Part shown: positions 1 to 9,350 of the stretch, in pieces
How the letters are laid out: each line of letters opens with the position of its first letter
Numbering within the stretch: the stretch's first letter is position 1
DNA from: QHXQ01 sp045807745
GTDB taxonomy: Bacteria > Acidobacteriota > Blastocatellia > Pyrinomonadales > Pyrinomonadaceae
Direction of reading: 5' to 3'
NCBI GenBank assembly: GCA_045807745.1
Contig: JBJMGT010000022.1
Coordinates: 124,001-188,000, forward strand
DNA: 64,000 nucleotides
Notes under the pieces: generated by a model
Databases searched by the model: none
What the model was told of the DNA's origin: nothing
The model's input: the letters and a program-made list of their open reading frames with translations, nothing else
Made by a program: the position numbers and the translations under genes

Positions 1-2520
1 CAGCGTGTAGCTGACGGCAGCATAGATGCGCCGGTGGCCGCGATAGCTGAAATTCGTCTGCAACCCGTTGTAATCGGCGACGCCGAGGTTCATCAACACG
101 TTGACCTGACGCACGCCGCCGTTGACCGGCAGGATGGGCCGGGTCTTATTGGCCTCGGCCACGTTGGCCGCGTTCGTGGTCAACGTGCAATCGGTGAGCC
201 GGCACTGATTCACTCGTGTGCGATCCAAGGGCGACGGGGCGTTCAAATCAACCGTGCGGTCGAGGTCGTTCACATGCTGATGCACGTAGTCGCCGCCGAC
301 GAAAAATCCCTTTAGCACCTCGCGCTCCGCGCCGATGGACAGCACTTGGCTGCGTGGGTTCACCAACTTGTCTGGGTAGTTCGGCAGCAGATTGAAGTTC
401 AGCCCGTAGCGCGCGAACTGAGCCTGGTAGAAGTCGCGCCGGCCCGCTCTGATCGTGATGTCGCGCGCGGGCAATTGATTAGCCGGAATCGTCTTCGGAT
501 CAACATTCACCGGGAGGCATGCGCCCGTCAGGCAGGTCGGGAAGCCGGTTTGCGTGGGAGTCGCGGTGTAGGTCGTCAACCCGTCCAGTCCGTTCACCAA
601 GTAGCTGGCGACCTGATTGGAGCGAATCTGCGTGTAATACATGCCGTAGCCGCCGCGAATCGACCAGCGCGCATCGCCACCGGGATGCCAGCCGAAGCCG
701 ATGCGCGGCGCGAAGTTGTTCTTATCGTCGGTCAAGGTCTGCCGGTCGTAGCGCAGGCCGAGATTCAATGTGAGATCTGGGCGCGCTTTCCAATCGTCCT
801 GCACGAACCCACTCAAGAGCCACTGCGGCAGATTGTAGCTGCTGATGCCGAAGTTGATCGGCTGCGTGTAGTTCTGCACGTCGTTGAGTGTCAATTGATC
901 GAAGGGCGCGGTCGTCGTGTTCTTGAACGTGAACGTGCCGAGGATCGCGGTGCCCGGCTCGCTGCCCGTGCCACCTGAGGTGTGGCGAAGCACGGCACCG
1001 CCGAAACGGAGGTAGTGTTTGCCCAGCGACCACGACAGCGTATCCGAGAACTGCCACTGGTGACTAAAGATGTCGGAGGCGCGCGACTGGCCGATGGTGA
1101 ACGGCACATTCCCGGCGCGCGTGTAGGTCGTCGAGAGATTCTGAGCTTCCCAGTTCGTGACCGGGTCGCCATGCAGATAGGCAAAGCGCGCCTCGTTGAG
1201 CAGACCCGCGTTGATGACCGACGTGTGATTGACCTGCGCCGTCCACGACCGCCGCGAGTACCTGCGCGCGACGCTCGGCGCGTTCGTGCCGCCCACGGCG
1301 TCCTGCGGGTTGTCGTCGAAGAACCGATCGACATTGAAGCGCACCATCAGGTTCTGGTTCGACGTAAGCTTGTGGTCGAGCCGGCCGTCGAAGAGGAACT
1401 GGCGGTAGTGCCCTGTGTAGTCGAGGCGACCGTTCGCCGGCAACAGGAAAGCGGGCAGCGAGGTCGAGAGGAACGTCGTGCGATTCTGCCGCGTGTAGTC
1501 GGCCGTGGCGAAGAAGAAGGTCTTGTCCTTGACGATGGGGCCGCCGACCGAGCCGGAGACTTGGCTGAGTTGGTCGGGGATGTCCACCGGGTTGATCGCT
1601 TGGAGCGTAGTGGGCGTCGTGCAACTCGGCACGGACGATGGGCAGAAGCCCTTGGTCGAGAACGTCTTCGCCTGCCAGCTACCACCGGGCCGGAGCATGA
1701 ACAGGCCTTCGCCGTGCACTTGGTTCGTGCCGGACTTGGTGACGATGTTCAGAGCGGGGCCGGACGTCCAGCCGAACTCGGAAGAGAACGCGTTCGAGAG
1801 CACGTTGATCTCTTGGATCGCGCCGAGCGGCACGGTGGCGATGGCCGTCTGACGACCCCACCCCTCGTCGTTGTTCGCGCCGTCGAGCGTGAACGTGGTG
1901 GCCCGGCGTGAGCCGACGCCGGTGATGAAGTAGGTCGTGTTGACGAAGAGGTCGCCTGTGCCCTTCCCCTGCCGGAACGCCGAATTGAGCAGCGGCAGCG
2001 TCGTCGCTTTGCGGCCGAGGATCGGCGTCTCGTCGATCTGTGGGCTGTCGAGCGGGAGACCGATCTGCGGGTTCGCGCGCACGCCTTCGACCGTGCCATA
2101 GACGGTCACTTCGGCCTCCGCCGCAGTGCCGACGAGGAGCTTCACCTTCAGGGTCGCGGTCTCGCCCGAGCGCAGCGTGATCTCCTTGCGCTCTTCGTTG
2201 GCGAAGCCCTGCTTGGCCACGGTGACCGTGTAAGCGCCCGTCAGCGACAGCGCCGGAATGGTGGCGCTGCCGTCGTCGCCCGAAACGGCCGCGCGCGCGG
2301 CCCCGGTCGCGTTGTTCACCACCGAAACTTGGGCACCCGGCACGACAGCACCGTTCTGATCAACCACGACGACGATCATCGACGCCGTGTTAGGCGACTG
2401 CGCGAAGCCGCGCGTCGTCGGCCACGCCGCGCAGGCGATGACCAGCGCACACAGCGCCAACGTCCACCGCAATTGTGGAATATAGAGATGCGCCCGCGCG
2501 GGCAGATTGATCCTTGTCAT
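1..2520 (-). CDS. TonB-dependent receptor, Oar-like, with N-terminal carboxypeptidase-regulatory-like domain (3' end cut by window edge)
   Basis: The frame is open for 840 codons from ATG 2518-2520 to the window edge, so the C-terminal barrel is missing. A long basic N-region and hydrophobic stretch ending near FAQS form the signal peptide. Residues about 45-130 form a carboxypeptidase-regulatory-like (CnaB-type) domain (DQNGAVVPGAQVSV, TGAYTVTVAKQGF). A plug follows (FTLDGANNDEGW, SGPALNIVTKSGTN), then barrel strands including LTLNLGLRYDRQ and FAPRIGFGWHPGG. By family it should import large ligands across the outer membrane using TonB-ExbBD energy; the substrate cannot be read from sequence. 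GGAAGG stands 6 nt before the ATG and supports this start. A 17-bp palindrome lies in the leader. The receptor type is sure, the ligand unknown. Confidence 0.93.
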   Translation of the reverse strand, partial: MTRINLPARAHLYIPQLRWTLALCALVIACAAWPTTRGFAQSPNTASMIVVVVDQNGAVVPGAQVSVVNNATGAARAAVSGDDGSATIPALSLTGAYTVTVAKQGFANEERKEITLRSGETATLKVKLLVGTAAEAEVTVYGTVEGVRANPQIGLPLDSPQIDETPILGRKATTLPLLNSAFRQGKGTGDLFVNTTYFITGVGSRRATTFTLDGANNDEGWGRQTAIATVPLGAIQEINVLSNAFSSEFGWTSGPALNIVTKSGTNQVHGEGLFMLRPGGSWQAKTFSTKGFCPSSVPSCTTPTTLQAINPVDIPDQLSQVSGSVGGPIVKDKTFFFATADYTRQNRTTFLSTSLPAFLLPANGRLDYTGHYRQFLFDGRLDHKLTSNQNLMVRFNVDRFFDDNPQDAVGGTNAPSVARRYSRRSWTAQVNHTSVINAGLLNEARFAYLHGDPVTNWEAQNLSTTYTRAGNVPFTIGQSRASDIFSHQWQFSDTLSWSLGKHYLRFGGAVLRHTSGGTGSEPGTAILGTFTFKNTTTAPFDQLTLNDVQNYTQPINFGISSYNLPQWLLSGFVQDDWKARPDLTLNLGLRYDRQTLTDDKNNFAPRIGFGWHPGGDARWSIRGGYGMYYTQIRSNQVASYLVNGLDGLTTYTATPTQTGFPTCLTGACLPVNVDPKTIPANQLPARDITIRAGRRDFYQAQFARYGLNFNLLPNYPDKLVNPRSQVLSIGAEREVLKGFFVGGDYVHQHVNDLDRTVDLNAPSPLDRTRVNQCRLTDCTLTTNAANVAEANKTRPILPVNGGVRQVNVLMNLGVADYNGLQTNFSYRGHRRIYAAVSYTL

Positions 2521-2560
2521 AGCTTACCTTCCAGTTCAGGTTTAGAACGGCGCGCCGGTC

Positions 2561-2577
2561 TGCATATTGAATATGCA
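2561..2577. promoter_or_regulatory. 17-bp palindrome in the leader of the TonB-dependent receptor gene
   Basis: TGCATATT-G-AATATGCA is a perfect 8+1+8 palindrome centred about 50 nt upstream of the receptor start codon, in otherwise GC-rich DNA. It could be an operator for a dimeric repressor or a small RNA hairpin. No cognate regulator lies beside it. Confidence 0.45.
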
Positions 2578-2778
2578 AAGTTAACGGCGATCAGTAACTA
2601 CTACCAGCCGCCGTAGTTCGCGGCCGGAGGCGGAACTTGCCCGGCGCGCGGTTGAGAATTTCGCCGACGCGGATTAAACTGTGCGCGGCTCACCCGACGA
2701 CAGGCGCTCGACAACCGCGAGCCACCTGCCGACGGTCAAATTTTCCCAGTCACAAAGGGTATCGAAGATAGGTCAGAA

Positions 2779-2842
2779 CCGCCTGCCGCAAGCGGGCGGT
2801 TCTTGATTGCGCTAAGAGTACCCGCCCGCTTGCGGCAGGCGG
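2779..2842. repeat. 21-bp perfect inverted repeat (REP-like)
   Basis: Arms 2779-2799 and 2822-2842 are exact reverse complements of 21 nt, separated by 22 nt. The left arm is also internally self-complementary (GAACCGCC with GGCGGTTC, 2776-2801). It is very GC-rich and lies upstream of a plus-strand gene, which fits a dispersed REP-like element or an attenuating hairpin. Confidence 0.7.
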
Positions 2843-2895
2843 ATTTGACAGGAAGGCCTGTTCACATGCTACGCACTATGTTTGGAGGTAGTAAA

Positions 2896-4860
2896 GTGTT
2901 CCGCATCGTTCGCTATAAACCCGCGCTGCTCATGACGGCCGTGCTCGTCACACTCCTGACTTTCTCGGCCCGCACGTGGGCGCAAGCGCCGCCGGGGCGC
3001 GACATGCAGAAGGAGGCGCAACTGTGGGCGGAGTTGAGCGCGTTTGCGCCCGACCAAGTTGATAATTTCAAACAGGCGACAGAGGCTCTGGACAAGGGCG
3101 ACAACGAGACGGCCGCGCGGCTCTATCGTGCAGTCGTCAAACGCGCGCCGGAGTGGGACGCGGTCGAGCGCCGGCTCGGCTACGCGTTAGTAGCGACCGG
3201 GCACAAGGACGAAGGGCTGAACATGCTGCGCAACGCCGTCGCGTTGAAGCATTCGCCGGACAATCTGCTCGGTCTCGCCAAGACACTCGCTTATCCGACC
3301 GACAACGCACAGGGCAGCCTCGCCGAAAAGCAGGAAGCGTTCGCGTTGGCGAAAGAGGCCGAAGCGCTCAACACGGACAAGACCGATCCGGACTTTACAG
3401 CCTTCGTCGCCCAACTTGCGGTCGAACAGGACAACATGGAGGAGTTTCGCGCCGCCACGCAGAGGCTCGTCGCACATCATCCGAACTACATGGGGACGCA
3501 CTACTTCAACGCGATCCTCGCGGCGTCGGACGAAGACTGGCTCACGGCCGAGCGCGAGATCAAGCGGGCCGGGCAGTTAGGTCTGTCGGCCGATGTCGTG
3601 CAGCAGTTTCTCGATTCAGGTGTTCACACGCACGCCCTCGCTTGGCGCAGTCTCTACTACGTGCTCGGCGCGGTGGCCTTGTGGGTCGCCGGGATCGTGT
3701 TTATGTTCGGGTTTGGCAAGTACCTGTCGAAGCGCACGCTGCGCCAGTTGGAGACGGCCGATCCGAACGTGCCGACGGGCCCGCGCGAGCATCGGCTGCG
3801 CGGTCTCTATCGCACGGTGATCAACCTCGCCGGGTTGTACTACTACATCTCTTTGCCGGTCGTCGCGCTGCTCGTGCTCGGTTTAGCGGCGGCCGTTATC
3901 TACGCCTGTCTGTTGCTCGGTCGCATCCCCATCAAGCTGGTGCTCATCCTTGTGCTCGGCGCGCTCATGACCGTCTATCAGATGATCCGCTCTCTGTTCG
4001 TGCGTTATAAACCGGAAGACCCCGGCCGTGCGTTGGGGCGTGCGGAAGCGCCGGGCCTGTGGGCGCTCGCACTGGAAGTGGCGGCGACGGTGGGCACGCG
4101 CCCCGTCACGGAGATACGCGTGACGCCGGGCACGGAGGTCGCGGTCTATGAACGCGGCAGCTTTCGCGCGCGCATGAAGGACGAAGCGGAGCGTGTGCTC
4201 TTGGTCGGCGTGGGCGTGCTGAACGGGTTCAAGCAGAACGCCTTCCGCGCCGTGCTGGCGCACGAGTACGGCCACTTCGCGGGGCGCGACACGGCGGGCG
4301 GCGACATCGCCCTGCGCGTCAAAAACGACATGCTCAACTTCGCGCGCGGCATCATCGCCAGTGGGCAGAACACCTACTGGAATCTCGGCTTCCACTTCCT
4401 GCGCCTCTACTTCAAAGTCTTCACCAACATCAGTCACGGCGCGAGCCGCTTGCAGGAAGTCTTAGCCGACCGCGTGGCCGTGCATCACTACGGCGCGGCC
4501 GCTTTCAAGGATGGACTGACGCACGTCATCCGCCGCGACATCAGCTTCGAGCACGCGGTCAATCAAGAGGTGCGGGCCGCACAAGGCGCGCGCCGCGCGC
4601 TCGCTAACCTCTATGAGTTGCCCGACCCCGATGCGGTCGAACAGAAGCGCACCATCGACGAGGCGTTCGATCAAGCGATGAGCCGCGCGACCGCCGAGAC
4701 GGACACACATCCCAGCCCGACCGAGCGCTTCCGCCTCATCAGCCGCATCAACGCGCGCAACGTGCCCGCCGCCCCCGGCGATGTCTGGGAACTCTTCGCC
4801 GACCGCCCCGCCCTCACCACCGAGATGAGCGACGCCGTCGCGCTAAGACTTAGAAGATAG
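2896..4860 (+). CDS. M48 family metalloprotease with N-terminal TPR-like region
   Basis: I chose GTG 2896 because GGAGG sits 7 nt before it and it gives a clean signal peptide ending around TWAQAP. Upstream ATGs at 2866 and 2878 are in frame but lack a Shine-Dalgarno. The 654-residue product has a helical TPR-like periplasmic part (about 30-240), three membrane segments (about 254-278, 315-341, 347-368) and a C-terminal M48 domain. HEYGH at 456-460 gives two zinc ligands and the active-site glutamate, and the E of QEVLAD (about 521) is the probable third ligand. By family it is a Ste24/HtpX-type membrane endopeptidase, probably in envelope protein quality control. The TPR region may recruit substrate. 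It ends just before a hairpin shared with the convergent SurA-like gene. Confidence 0.88.
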   Translation: MFRIVRYKPALLMTAVLVTLLTFSARTWAQAPPGRDMQKEAQLWAELSAFAPDQVDNFKQATEALDKGDNETAARLYRAVVKRAPEWDAVERRLGYALVATGHKDEGLNMLRNAVALKHSPDNLLGLAKTLAYPTDNAQGSLAEKQEAFALAKEAEALNTDKTDPDFTAFVAQLAVEQDNMEEFRAATQRLVAHHPNYMGTHYFNAILAASDEDWLTAEREIKRAGQLGLSADVVQQFLDSGVHTHALAWRSLYYVLGAVALWVAGIVFMFGFGKYLSKRTLRQLETADPNVPTGPREHRLRGLYRTVINLAGLYYYISLPVVALLVLGLAAAVIYACLLLGRIPIKLVLILVLGALMTVYQMIRSLFVRYKPEDPGRALGRAEAPGLWALALEVAATVGTRPVTEIRVTPGTEVAVYERGSFRARMKDEAERVLLVGVGVLNGFKQNAFRAVLAHEYGHFAGRDTAGGDIALRVKNDMLNFARGIIASGQNTYWNLGFHFLRLYFKVFTNISHGASRLQEVLADRVAVHHYGAAAFKDGLTHVIRRDISFEHAVNQEVRAAQGARRALANLYELPDPDAVEQKRTIDEAFDQAMSRATAETDTHPSPTERFRLISRINARNVPAAPGDVWELFADRPALTTEMSDAVALRLRR

Positions 4861-4990
4861 TAGGCAGGAAGCAATAGGTAATAGGCAGTAAAAAGGCGAG
4901 TCGTTGAGAGAGGTGTACCGCATGTCATGTCTCTCAACAGCTCGCCTTTTAGTTTGTCTTAACTGCCTGCTACCAACTGTTCCTTACACC
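4861..4990. repeat. heptad-repeat hairpin and bidirectional terminator between convergent genes
   Basis: The inner stem pairs 4891-4911 with 4930-4950 (21 positions, two mismatches, A-tract on one side and T-tract on the other), a good bidirectional terminator. Outside it, 4861-4889 is made of 7-nt units (TAGGCAG, GAAGCAA, TAGGTAA, TAGGCAG). The far arm at 4971-4990 has matching units (ACTGCCT, GCTACCA, ACTGTTC). Differences between arms are mostly transitions, which keep G-U pairing in RNA. The far arm enters the last codons of the SurA-like gene. Confidence 0.75.
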
Positions 4991-5703
4991 GGATTGAGGA
5001 TGATGATCTCGGCGCGGGCGCGGGCGTCTTCGAGAAAGGCGTCGGTGTCGGATTCGATCTTGCTTTCGGTCAGGGTCTGCTCAAGCTGCTTGCGGGCCTC
5101 GTCTAACGTGGGCACGATGCGACCGGGCGTCTGGCGTCGCCAGCGCGGGACATAGGTGTTGTTGTAATAGTCCTCGATCTCTTTCGGGCTGATGACGACG
5201 AAGGAGCGGAAGCGGAAGTTGAGATAGTTCTCGATCTCGACGCGCTGGCGGACGATCTCTGTGAACTGTTCGTTTGTCAGCCCGACGCGCTGCAAGCGCG
5301 CGCGAAATTCGTCCAGCGAGGGAAAGTGTTTGGCCAGTTCGTTCTTCGCCTTCTCCACATCCTCATCCTTCGCCGCGATGGCGGGCAGTTTGCCGGCCTC
5401 TTCCGCGATCAGACGTTGATCGATCAGCAGGTTGAGGACACGCTGTAAATCTTCGCTGCGCGGATTATCGAGCGGCGTGTTCGGTTGCAGCGCCAACTGC
5501 CACAGCAGATCGGTATAAGTGATCAACTCGCGCCCGTTGATCGACACGACCATCTTGTCCACGACTTCCTGCGCGGGCGTGGAAAGGCAAAAGGCAACCT
5601 GCAAAAGGCAAAAGGCAAAAATTGAACGCAGCGTCCGCGCGATTAAGCGGCGCGATCTGTCTTGCTGCCGTTGCCCGTTCTCTCTCTCGATTCCGTCTTT
5701 CAC
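4984..5703 (-). CDS. SurA N-domain-like periplasmic chaperone without a parvulin domain
   Basis: The 239-residue protein starts at GTG 5701-5703. After a basic N-region and a hydrophobic core (IFAFCLLQVAFCL) it has a SurA_N-like foldase region: VVSINGRELITYTDL, then LLIDQRLIAEEAGK, then helices typical of SurA and PrsA chaperones. No parvulin PPIase domain follows, so it resembles SurA variants acting purely as chaperones for outer-membrane proteins. It is last in a minus-strand run after the TamB-like and BamA/TamA-like genes, which supports that role. The signal-peptide core is encoded by a heptad repeat at 5591-5620 whose inverted partner at 5704-5733 lies just upstream of the start codon. 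The start could therefore sit inside an mRNA hairpin. The SurA family call is fairly sure; the exact start is less so. Confidence 0.78.
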   Translation of the reverse strand: MKDGIERENGQRQQDRSRRLIARTLRSIFAFCLLQVAFCLSTPAQEVVDKMVVSINGRELITYTDLLWQLALQPNTPLDNPRSEDLQRVLNLLIDQRLIAEEAGKLPAIAAKDEDVEKAKNELAKHFPSLDEFRARLQRVGLTNEQFTEIVRQRVEIENYLNFRFRSFVVISPKEIEDYYNNTYVPRWRRQTPGRIVPTLDEARKQLEQTLTESKIESDTDAFLEDARARAEIIILNPV

Positions 5704-5762
5704 TTTTGCCCTTTGCCTTTTGCAGGTTGCCTTCGCCGTAGGCGCTTGCCCTTTGCCTTTTA
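5582..5762. repeat. heptad-repeat inverted pair overlapping the SurA-like signal peptide
   Basis: AAAAGGC-type 7-nt units run at 5582-5622. The inverted partner at 5704-5733 matches 5591-5620 at 29 of 30 positions, and a further partial arm lies at 5741-5762. The left arm is inside the coding sequence, the right arm in the gap after the BamA-like stop codon. Confidence 0.8.
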
Positions 5763-5763
5763 C

Positions 5764-8700
5764 TCAGAACGACTGCCCGAAGCGGAAGTGTATCTGCGTG
5801 CGTTTGAGCCGCAGGATCGCGGGGGGCCCTGCGAACTGCGGTATCTCGAAGGTCGGCGGATCAAGCAGATAGGCGTAATCGACCGCGAGCGGCCCGAACG
5901 GCGTGCGCAGGCGCAAGCCCAAGCCGACCGTATGCGTCCACTGTGCGCGCAGGTTGCGCTGGTCGAGCGTGTCGCTGGGCTGCAATTTGTTCTTCTTGAA
6001 GATGTCACCGATCTGCCGAAAGACGTTGCCGCCGTCGTAGAACGGCACGATCTGAAAGATGCGCGTCAGCGGCACGCGCGCTTCCAAATTGAGCACGGCG
6101 AGCGCATTGCCGCCGACCGGCACGGTGAACGGATTGAGTCTGACCGGATTGCCCTTCAGGTCGCGGAAGATGCTCGGCATGCAATTGTCGCCGACCCGCG
6201 TGCCAGGGCAGATGACGCGGCGCGGGCCGGCTTCTTCAAAGCTGAAGCCACGCAACGTTGTCGAACCGCCGGAGAAGAAACGCTCGCTGATCGGCAGCGT
6301 CCGGTCTACATCGCTGATGCCCGGCACGCCGTCGCGGTCGCGCGGGTTGAAGACGTTGGCCGCGCCGAGCGTGAAGCCGAGGGCGAAGACCGTGCCCTTG
6401 ATGCCGTTCGGCTCGTTCTTGCGCTCGAAGAGTACGGGCGTCTGCGTGCGCGTCTTATCACTCGAGCCGCCTAGCCGATAGTACCGGTAGTAGGTCAACA
6501 GCAGCTTGCCGAACGAGAGGTTGCCGCCTAGTTGGCGGAGGGCGAGCGCGTAGTCGGTCGTTAGGAACTCGCCGCGCGTCGGGTCGAACTGCCGGTCGCG
6601 CGTATCGCGCGTGATGGTTGCGCCGAAGCGCGACAGCCGCACGGCCTTATCGGGTTGCAGGATCGGTTCGACTAAGAGACTCCCGATCTTAAAGAGCCGC
6701 ACGTCTTCGTAGTTGTAACGCACGAACAGAATGGTGCGCGCGCGCGCGTTCAGGACGCGCTGCGACTCGATGTTGAAGGTGAAGCGGTTGATCGTCGGCT
6801 CGCCCGTCCTGTTGCCGAAGATGTCAATCGGGTTGCCCTTCTCGTCAAGGCGCTGGACGATGCCGAAGCTGCCGCGATCAATCGTCGAGCGGAAGAAGCG
6901 CGTCACGCTCACGTCGCGCGAGTATTGGAGCGACGCAGCGAGCGGCGAGAATTTAGACTTGCTGTAAGAGCGGAAGCGCGGGTCGAAGAACTCGAAGCGG
7001 AGCAGTTGGTGCGGCCGATTGGCGCGAAAACGGATCGCGCCCTGCTGCAACAGCCCGCGCAGGTTGTTGTGCTGCAACTCGTAGCCGCCGAGCGGGCCGC
7101 CATCGGTCGAGAACCCGAAGATGTAATCCTGCCGGCGCGGCTTCAACTCTTCCAGATCAATGATGACATCGCGCGTGCGGAAGCCTGCTGCGGTCTCGGT
7201 CGCGGGCTGCGTGCGGATGATGACTTGGCGGAAGGCGTTCGTCTCGTAGAGCACGCGCTCGCTCTCGGCCAGATCGTCTGCGCGCAGGACTGCGCCGGGC
7301 TTGAGCGGGATGGCTTCGAGGATCGCTTCGCACTTCGTGCGCAGGTTACAGGTGTTATGTGACTTAACGTTGGGGGCCGCGGTCTCGTTGCCGTTGATGA
7401 TGATGTGGTTGATGAAGACCTTGCCGCCTTCGGTCACGTTGTAGACGAGCCGCACCTGCTCGTCGCCGCTCTCGTTCTTCGGTAGTTCGACCACGTCCAC
7501 GCGCACGTCTGCGTCGGCGTAACCGTTGCGCGCGTAGAGATTGCGCAGGCGATCCGCGTCGTTGCGCGCGAGCGTGCGCGCGTAGGGCGCGCCGATGATG
7601 GTGCAGCCTTCGCCGCGCAAACCAGCGGCCTTGCACGGCTCATCTTGCAGTTGCTTGGCCGTATAAATTTGATTGCCGCGCACGTCCACGCCCGCGACGC
7701 GCGTGAGCGGCCCCTCGTGGACGGCGAAGGTGATGATCAGATCGTCGCTATTGAGCGAGACGCCCTGCCGGACATCCGCGTGCGCGCGCCGGTAACCGAG
7801 GTCTTTGTAGCGCGCCTCGACCGTGTGCTGGTCTTGTACGAGTATGTCGCGACTCGTATAGCCCCGGCCCGCTTTGCCGATGAATGGCAAGACGCTCAAC
7901 AACCCGGAAGTCTCGGAGCGCAGGTCGTCGGCCAAATCGTCGTAAGAGAGTTTGGCCGGCCCGTTCGTGTCTGCGTTGATGATGCGTATGTCGGTCAGGC
8001 GGAAGCGCCGCCCGCGCTCGACCGTGTAGTTGATGTCCACCGTGCGCCCGCTCAACTGTTCCGGGTCGAGCAACTCGCACGTGTCCGGCTCGGTGTTCAG
8101 CAGGTTCGAGATGTTCTGCAACGCGGCCGCGCTCGCACTTGTGCTGGCATCAATGGGCGCGTTGGCGGCCGGCGGCATAGCGCCGCTTGTCGTCGTTGTC
8201 GTCGTTGTCGTCGTCGTTGCGCCGGAGGTGTTTGCTGTCGGTGCGCTCGCGCTCGGCGGCGCGGGCGTTGAAGTGACGGTCGAGCCGGGCGCGCCCGGCG
8301 TAGTAGCGCCCGGCGAAACCGAACAAGCGTGCGTCACGTCGGCGAAGAAGAAGCCTTCCTCTTGCAGACGATTGCGCAGCCGGCGCTGGCCCTCGACGAT
8401 GGCGGAGAGATCGATGCTGCCCTCGCGCTTGACGGGCAACAACTCGCGCGCGGTCTTGTCGCCCACGTCGTAGCCCGCGATGTTCACGTTGACGCGCGGG
8501 CCGACGCTGACCTTCAGATCAATCGTGATCGCATTTTTGTCGGGGTCGCGGACGATCTTAGGCTCGCCCAACTGCGGGGCGAGGAAGCCTTTGGCGATGA
8601 TCGCCTGCCGGATGCTCGTGATGTCTTCGCCGAGCGCGGTGCGCGTAAACGGCGCGCCCGGTTGCAGTTTCAACGCCGAGCGCACGCGCGCCTCGTCCGC

Positions 8701-9336
8701 CGGGTCGAAGCCCGTGATCCGCAGGGTGAAAGTGTCCACGTGCGCCTGCGGCCCCAACGCGACGTTGTAGGTGACGGTCGCGCGCGTGCCGCTCGCGTCG
8801 AGCGTCTGCGCGTAGGTCACGTCCGACTGATAGAAGCCGTGATCACGCAGATAGCTCTGAAGCAGATCGGCGTTGTTCCTAAGCGCCTGTTCGGAGACGC
8901 GCGCGCCCGGCTCCATCAAATTCAAGCGCGCGCGTAGCTCATCGGTCGAGACTGTGCCGCCGCCGGGCGGTGCGCCTGTCAAGTTCAACACCACGTCGCC
9001 GACACGCACGGCCGGGCGCACGACAAAGCGCAGCCGTAGACCTGCGCCTTCCTCAACCGCTTCCACCCGTGCGTTCGCTACGCGCCCCGAATCAAAGAGC
9101 GCCTGCAAAGACTCGCGCACGCGCGTAGCGGCAAACTTTGTGTTCGGCGCTATAGTCAACAGCGCCGCGAGTTCGCTTTCAGTGCGTGCGTCGCGTGGCA
9201 CGCCTTCGAGCACGACCGCTGTGGCCGCAATCGTCCGTCCCTCGTAACGACTCAAGTCGGGCACACCGGCCGCGCGCGCGACACTCGTCACGAGCAAAAG
9301 AACCAAGCCAACAATGCAGACCCTTTGCCGATTCAC
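5764..9336 (-). CDS. BamA/TamA-family outer-membrane assembly protein with several POTRA domains
   Basis: The 1190-residue protein starts at GTG 9334-9336 with a signal peptide (VGLVLLLVTSVARA). POTRA-like modules fill about residues 30-720 (RVGDVVLNLTGAPPG, RFRLTDIRIINADT, LTRVAGVDVRGNQIYTAKQL). The C-terminus is an Omp85 barrel (YIFGFSTDGGPLGGYELQHN, RGEFLTTDYALALRQ, FFSGGSTTLRGFSFEEAGP, GLGLRLRTPFGPLAVDYAYL). It should insert or translocate outer-membrane proteins. It directly follows a TamB-like gene with a 39-nt gap, so a TamA-type role is favoured, though it is far longer than classic TamA. Odd points: an Ala/Ser/Thr/Pro-rich insert of about 80 residues with a poly-Thr run near 373-383, bounded by C338 and C420, and further cysteine pairs (CKAAGLRGEGC, CNLRTKC, CPGTRVGDNC) suggesting periplasmic or surface disulfides. 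Confidence 0.92.
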   Translation of the reverse strand: MNRQRVCIVGLVLLLVTSVARAAGVPDLSRYEGRTIAATAVVLEGVPRDARTESELAALLTIAPNTKFAATRVRESLQALFDSGRVANARVEAVEEGAGLRLRFVVRPAVRVGDVVLNLTGAPPGGGTVSTDELRARLNLMEPGARVSEQALRNNADLLQSYLRDHGFYQSDVTYAQTLDASGTRATVTYNVALGPQAHVDTFTLRITGFDPADEARVRSALKLQPGAPFTRTALGEDITSIRQAIIAKGFLAPQLGEPKIVRDPDKNAITIDLKVSVGPRVNVNIAGYDVGDKTARELLPVKREGSIDLSAIVEGQRRLRNRLQEEGFFFADVTHACSVSPGATTPGAPGSTVTSTPAPPSASAPTANTSGATTTTTTTTTTSGAMPPAANAPIDASTSASAAALQNISNLLNTEPDTCELLDPEQLSGRTVDINYTVERGRRFRLTDIRIINADTNGPAKLSYDDLADDLRSETSGLLSVLPFIGKAGRGYTSRDILVQDQHTVEARYKDLGYRRAHADVRQGVSLNSDDLIITFAVHEGPLTRVAGVDVRGNQIYTAKQLQDEPCKAAGLRGEGCTIIGAPYARTLARNDADRLRNLYARNGYADADVRVDVVELPKNESGDEQVRLVYNVTEGGKVFINHIIINGNETAAPNVKSHNTCNLRTKCEAILEAIPLKPGAVLRADDLAESERVLYETNAFRQVIIRTQPATETAAGFRTRDVIIDLEELKPRRQDYIFGFSTDGGPLGGYELQHNNLRGLLQQGAIRFRANRPHQLLRFEFFDPRFRSYSKSKFSPLAASLQYSRDVSVTRFFRSTIDRGSFGIVQRLDEKGNPIDIFGNRTGEPTINRFTFNIESQRVLNARARTILFVRYNYEDVRLFKIGSLLVEPILQPDKAVRLSRFGATITRDTRDRQFDPTRGEFLTTDYALALRQLGGNLSFGKLLLTYYRYYRLGGSSDKTRTQTPVLFERKNEPNGIKGTVFALGFTLGAANVFNPRDRDGVPGISDVDRTLPISERFFSGGSTTLRGFSFEEAGPRRVICPGTRVGDNCMPSIFRDLKGNPVRLNPFTVPVGGNALAVLNLEARVPLTRIFQIVPFYDGGNVFRQIGDIFKKNKLQPSDTLDQRNLRAQWTHTVGLGLRLRTPFGPLAVDYAYLLDPPTFEIPQFAGPPAILRLKRTQIHFRFGQSF

Positions 9337-9350
9337 GAACGACCCACCAA

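Larger units (their letters stand above)
2521..2895. other. divergent intergenic region between the TonB receptor and the M48 protease
   Basis: No gene is seen. The region holds the 2561-2577 palindrome, the inverted repeat at 2779-2842, and the Shine-Dalgarno of the M48 gene at 2884-2888. Translatable stretches here read through the inverted repeat and look spurious. Confidence 0.6.
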
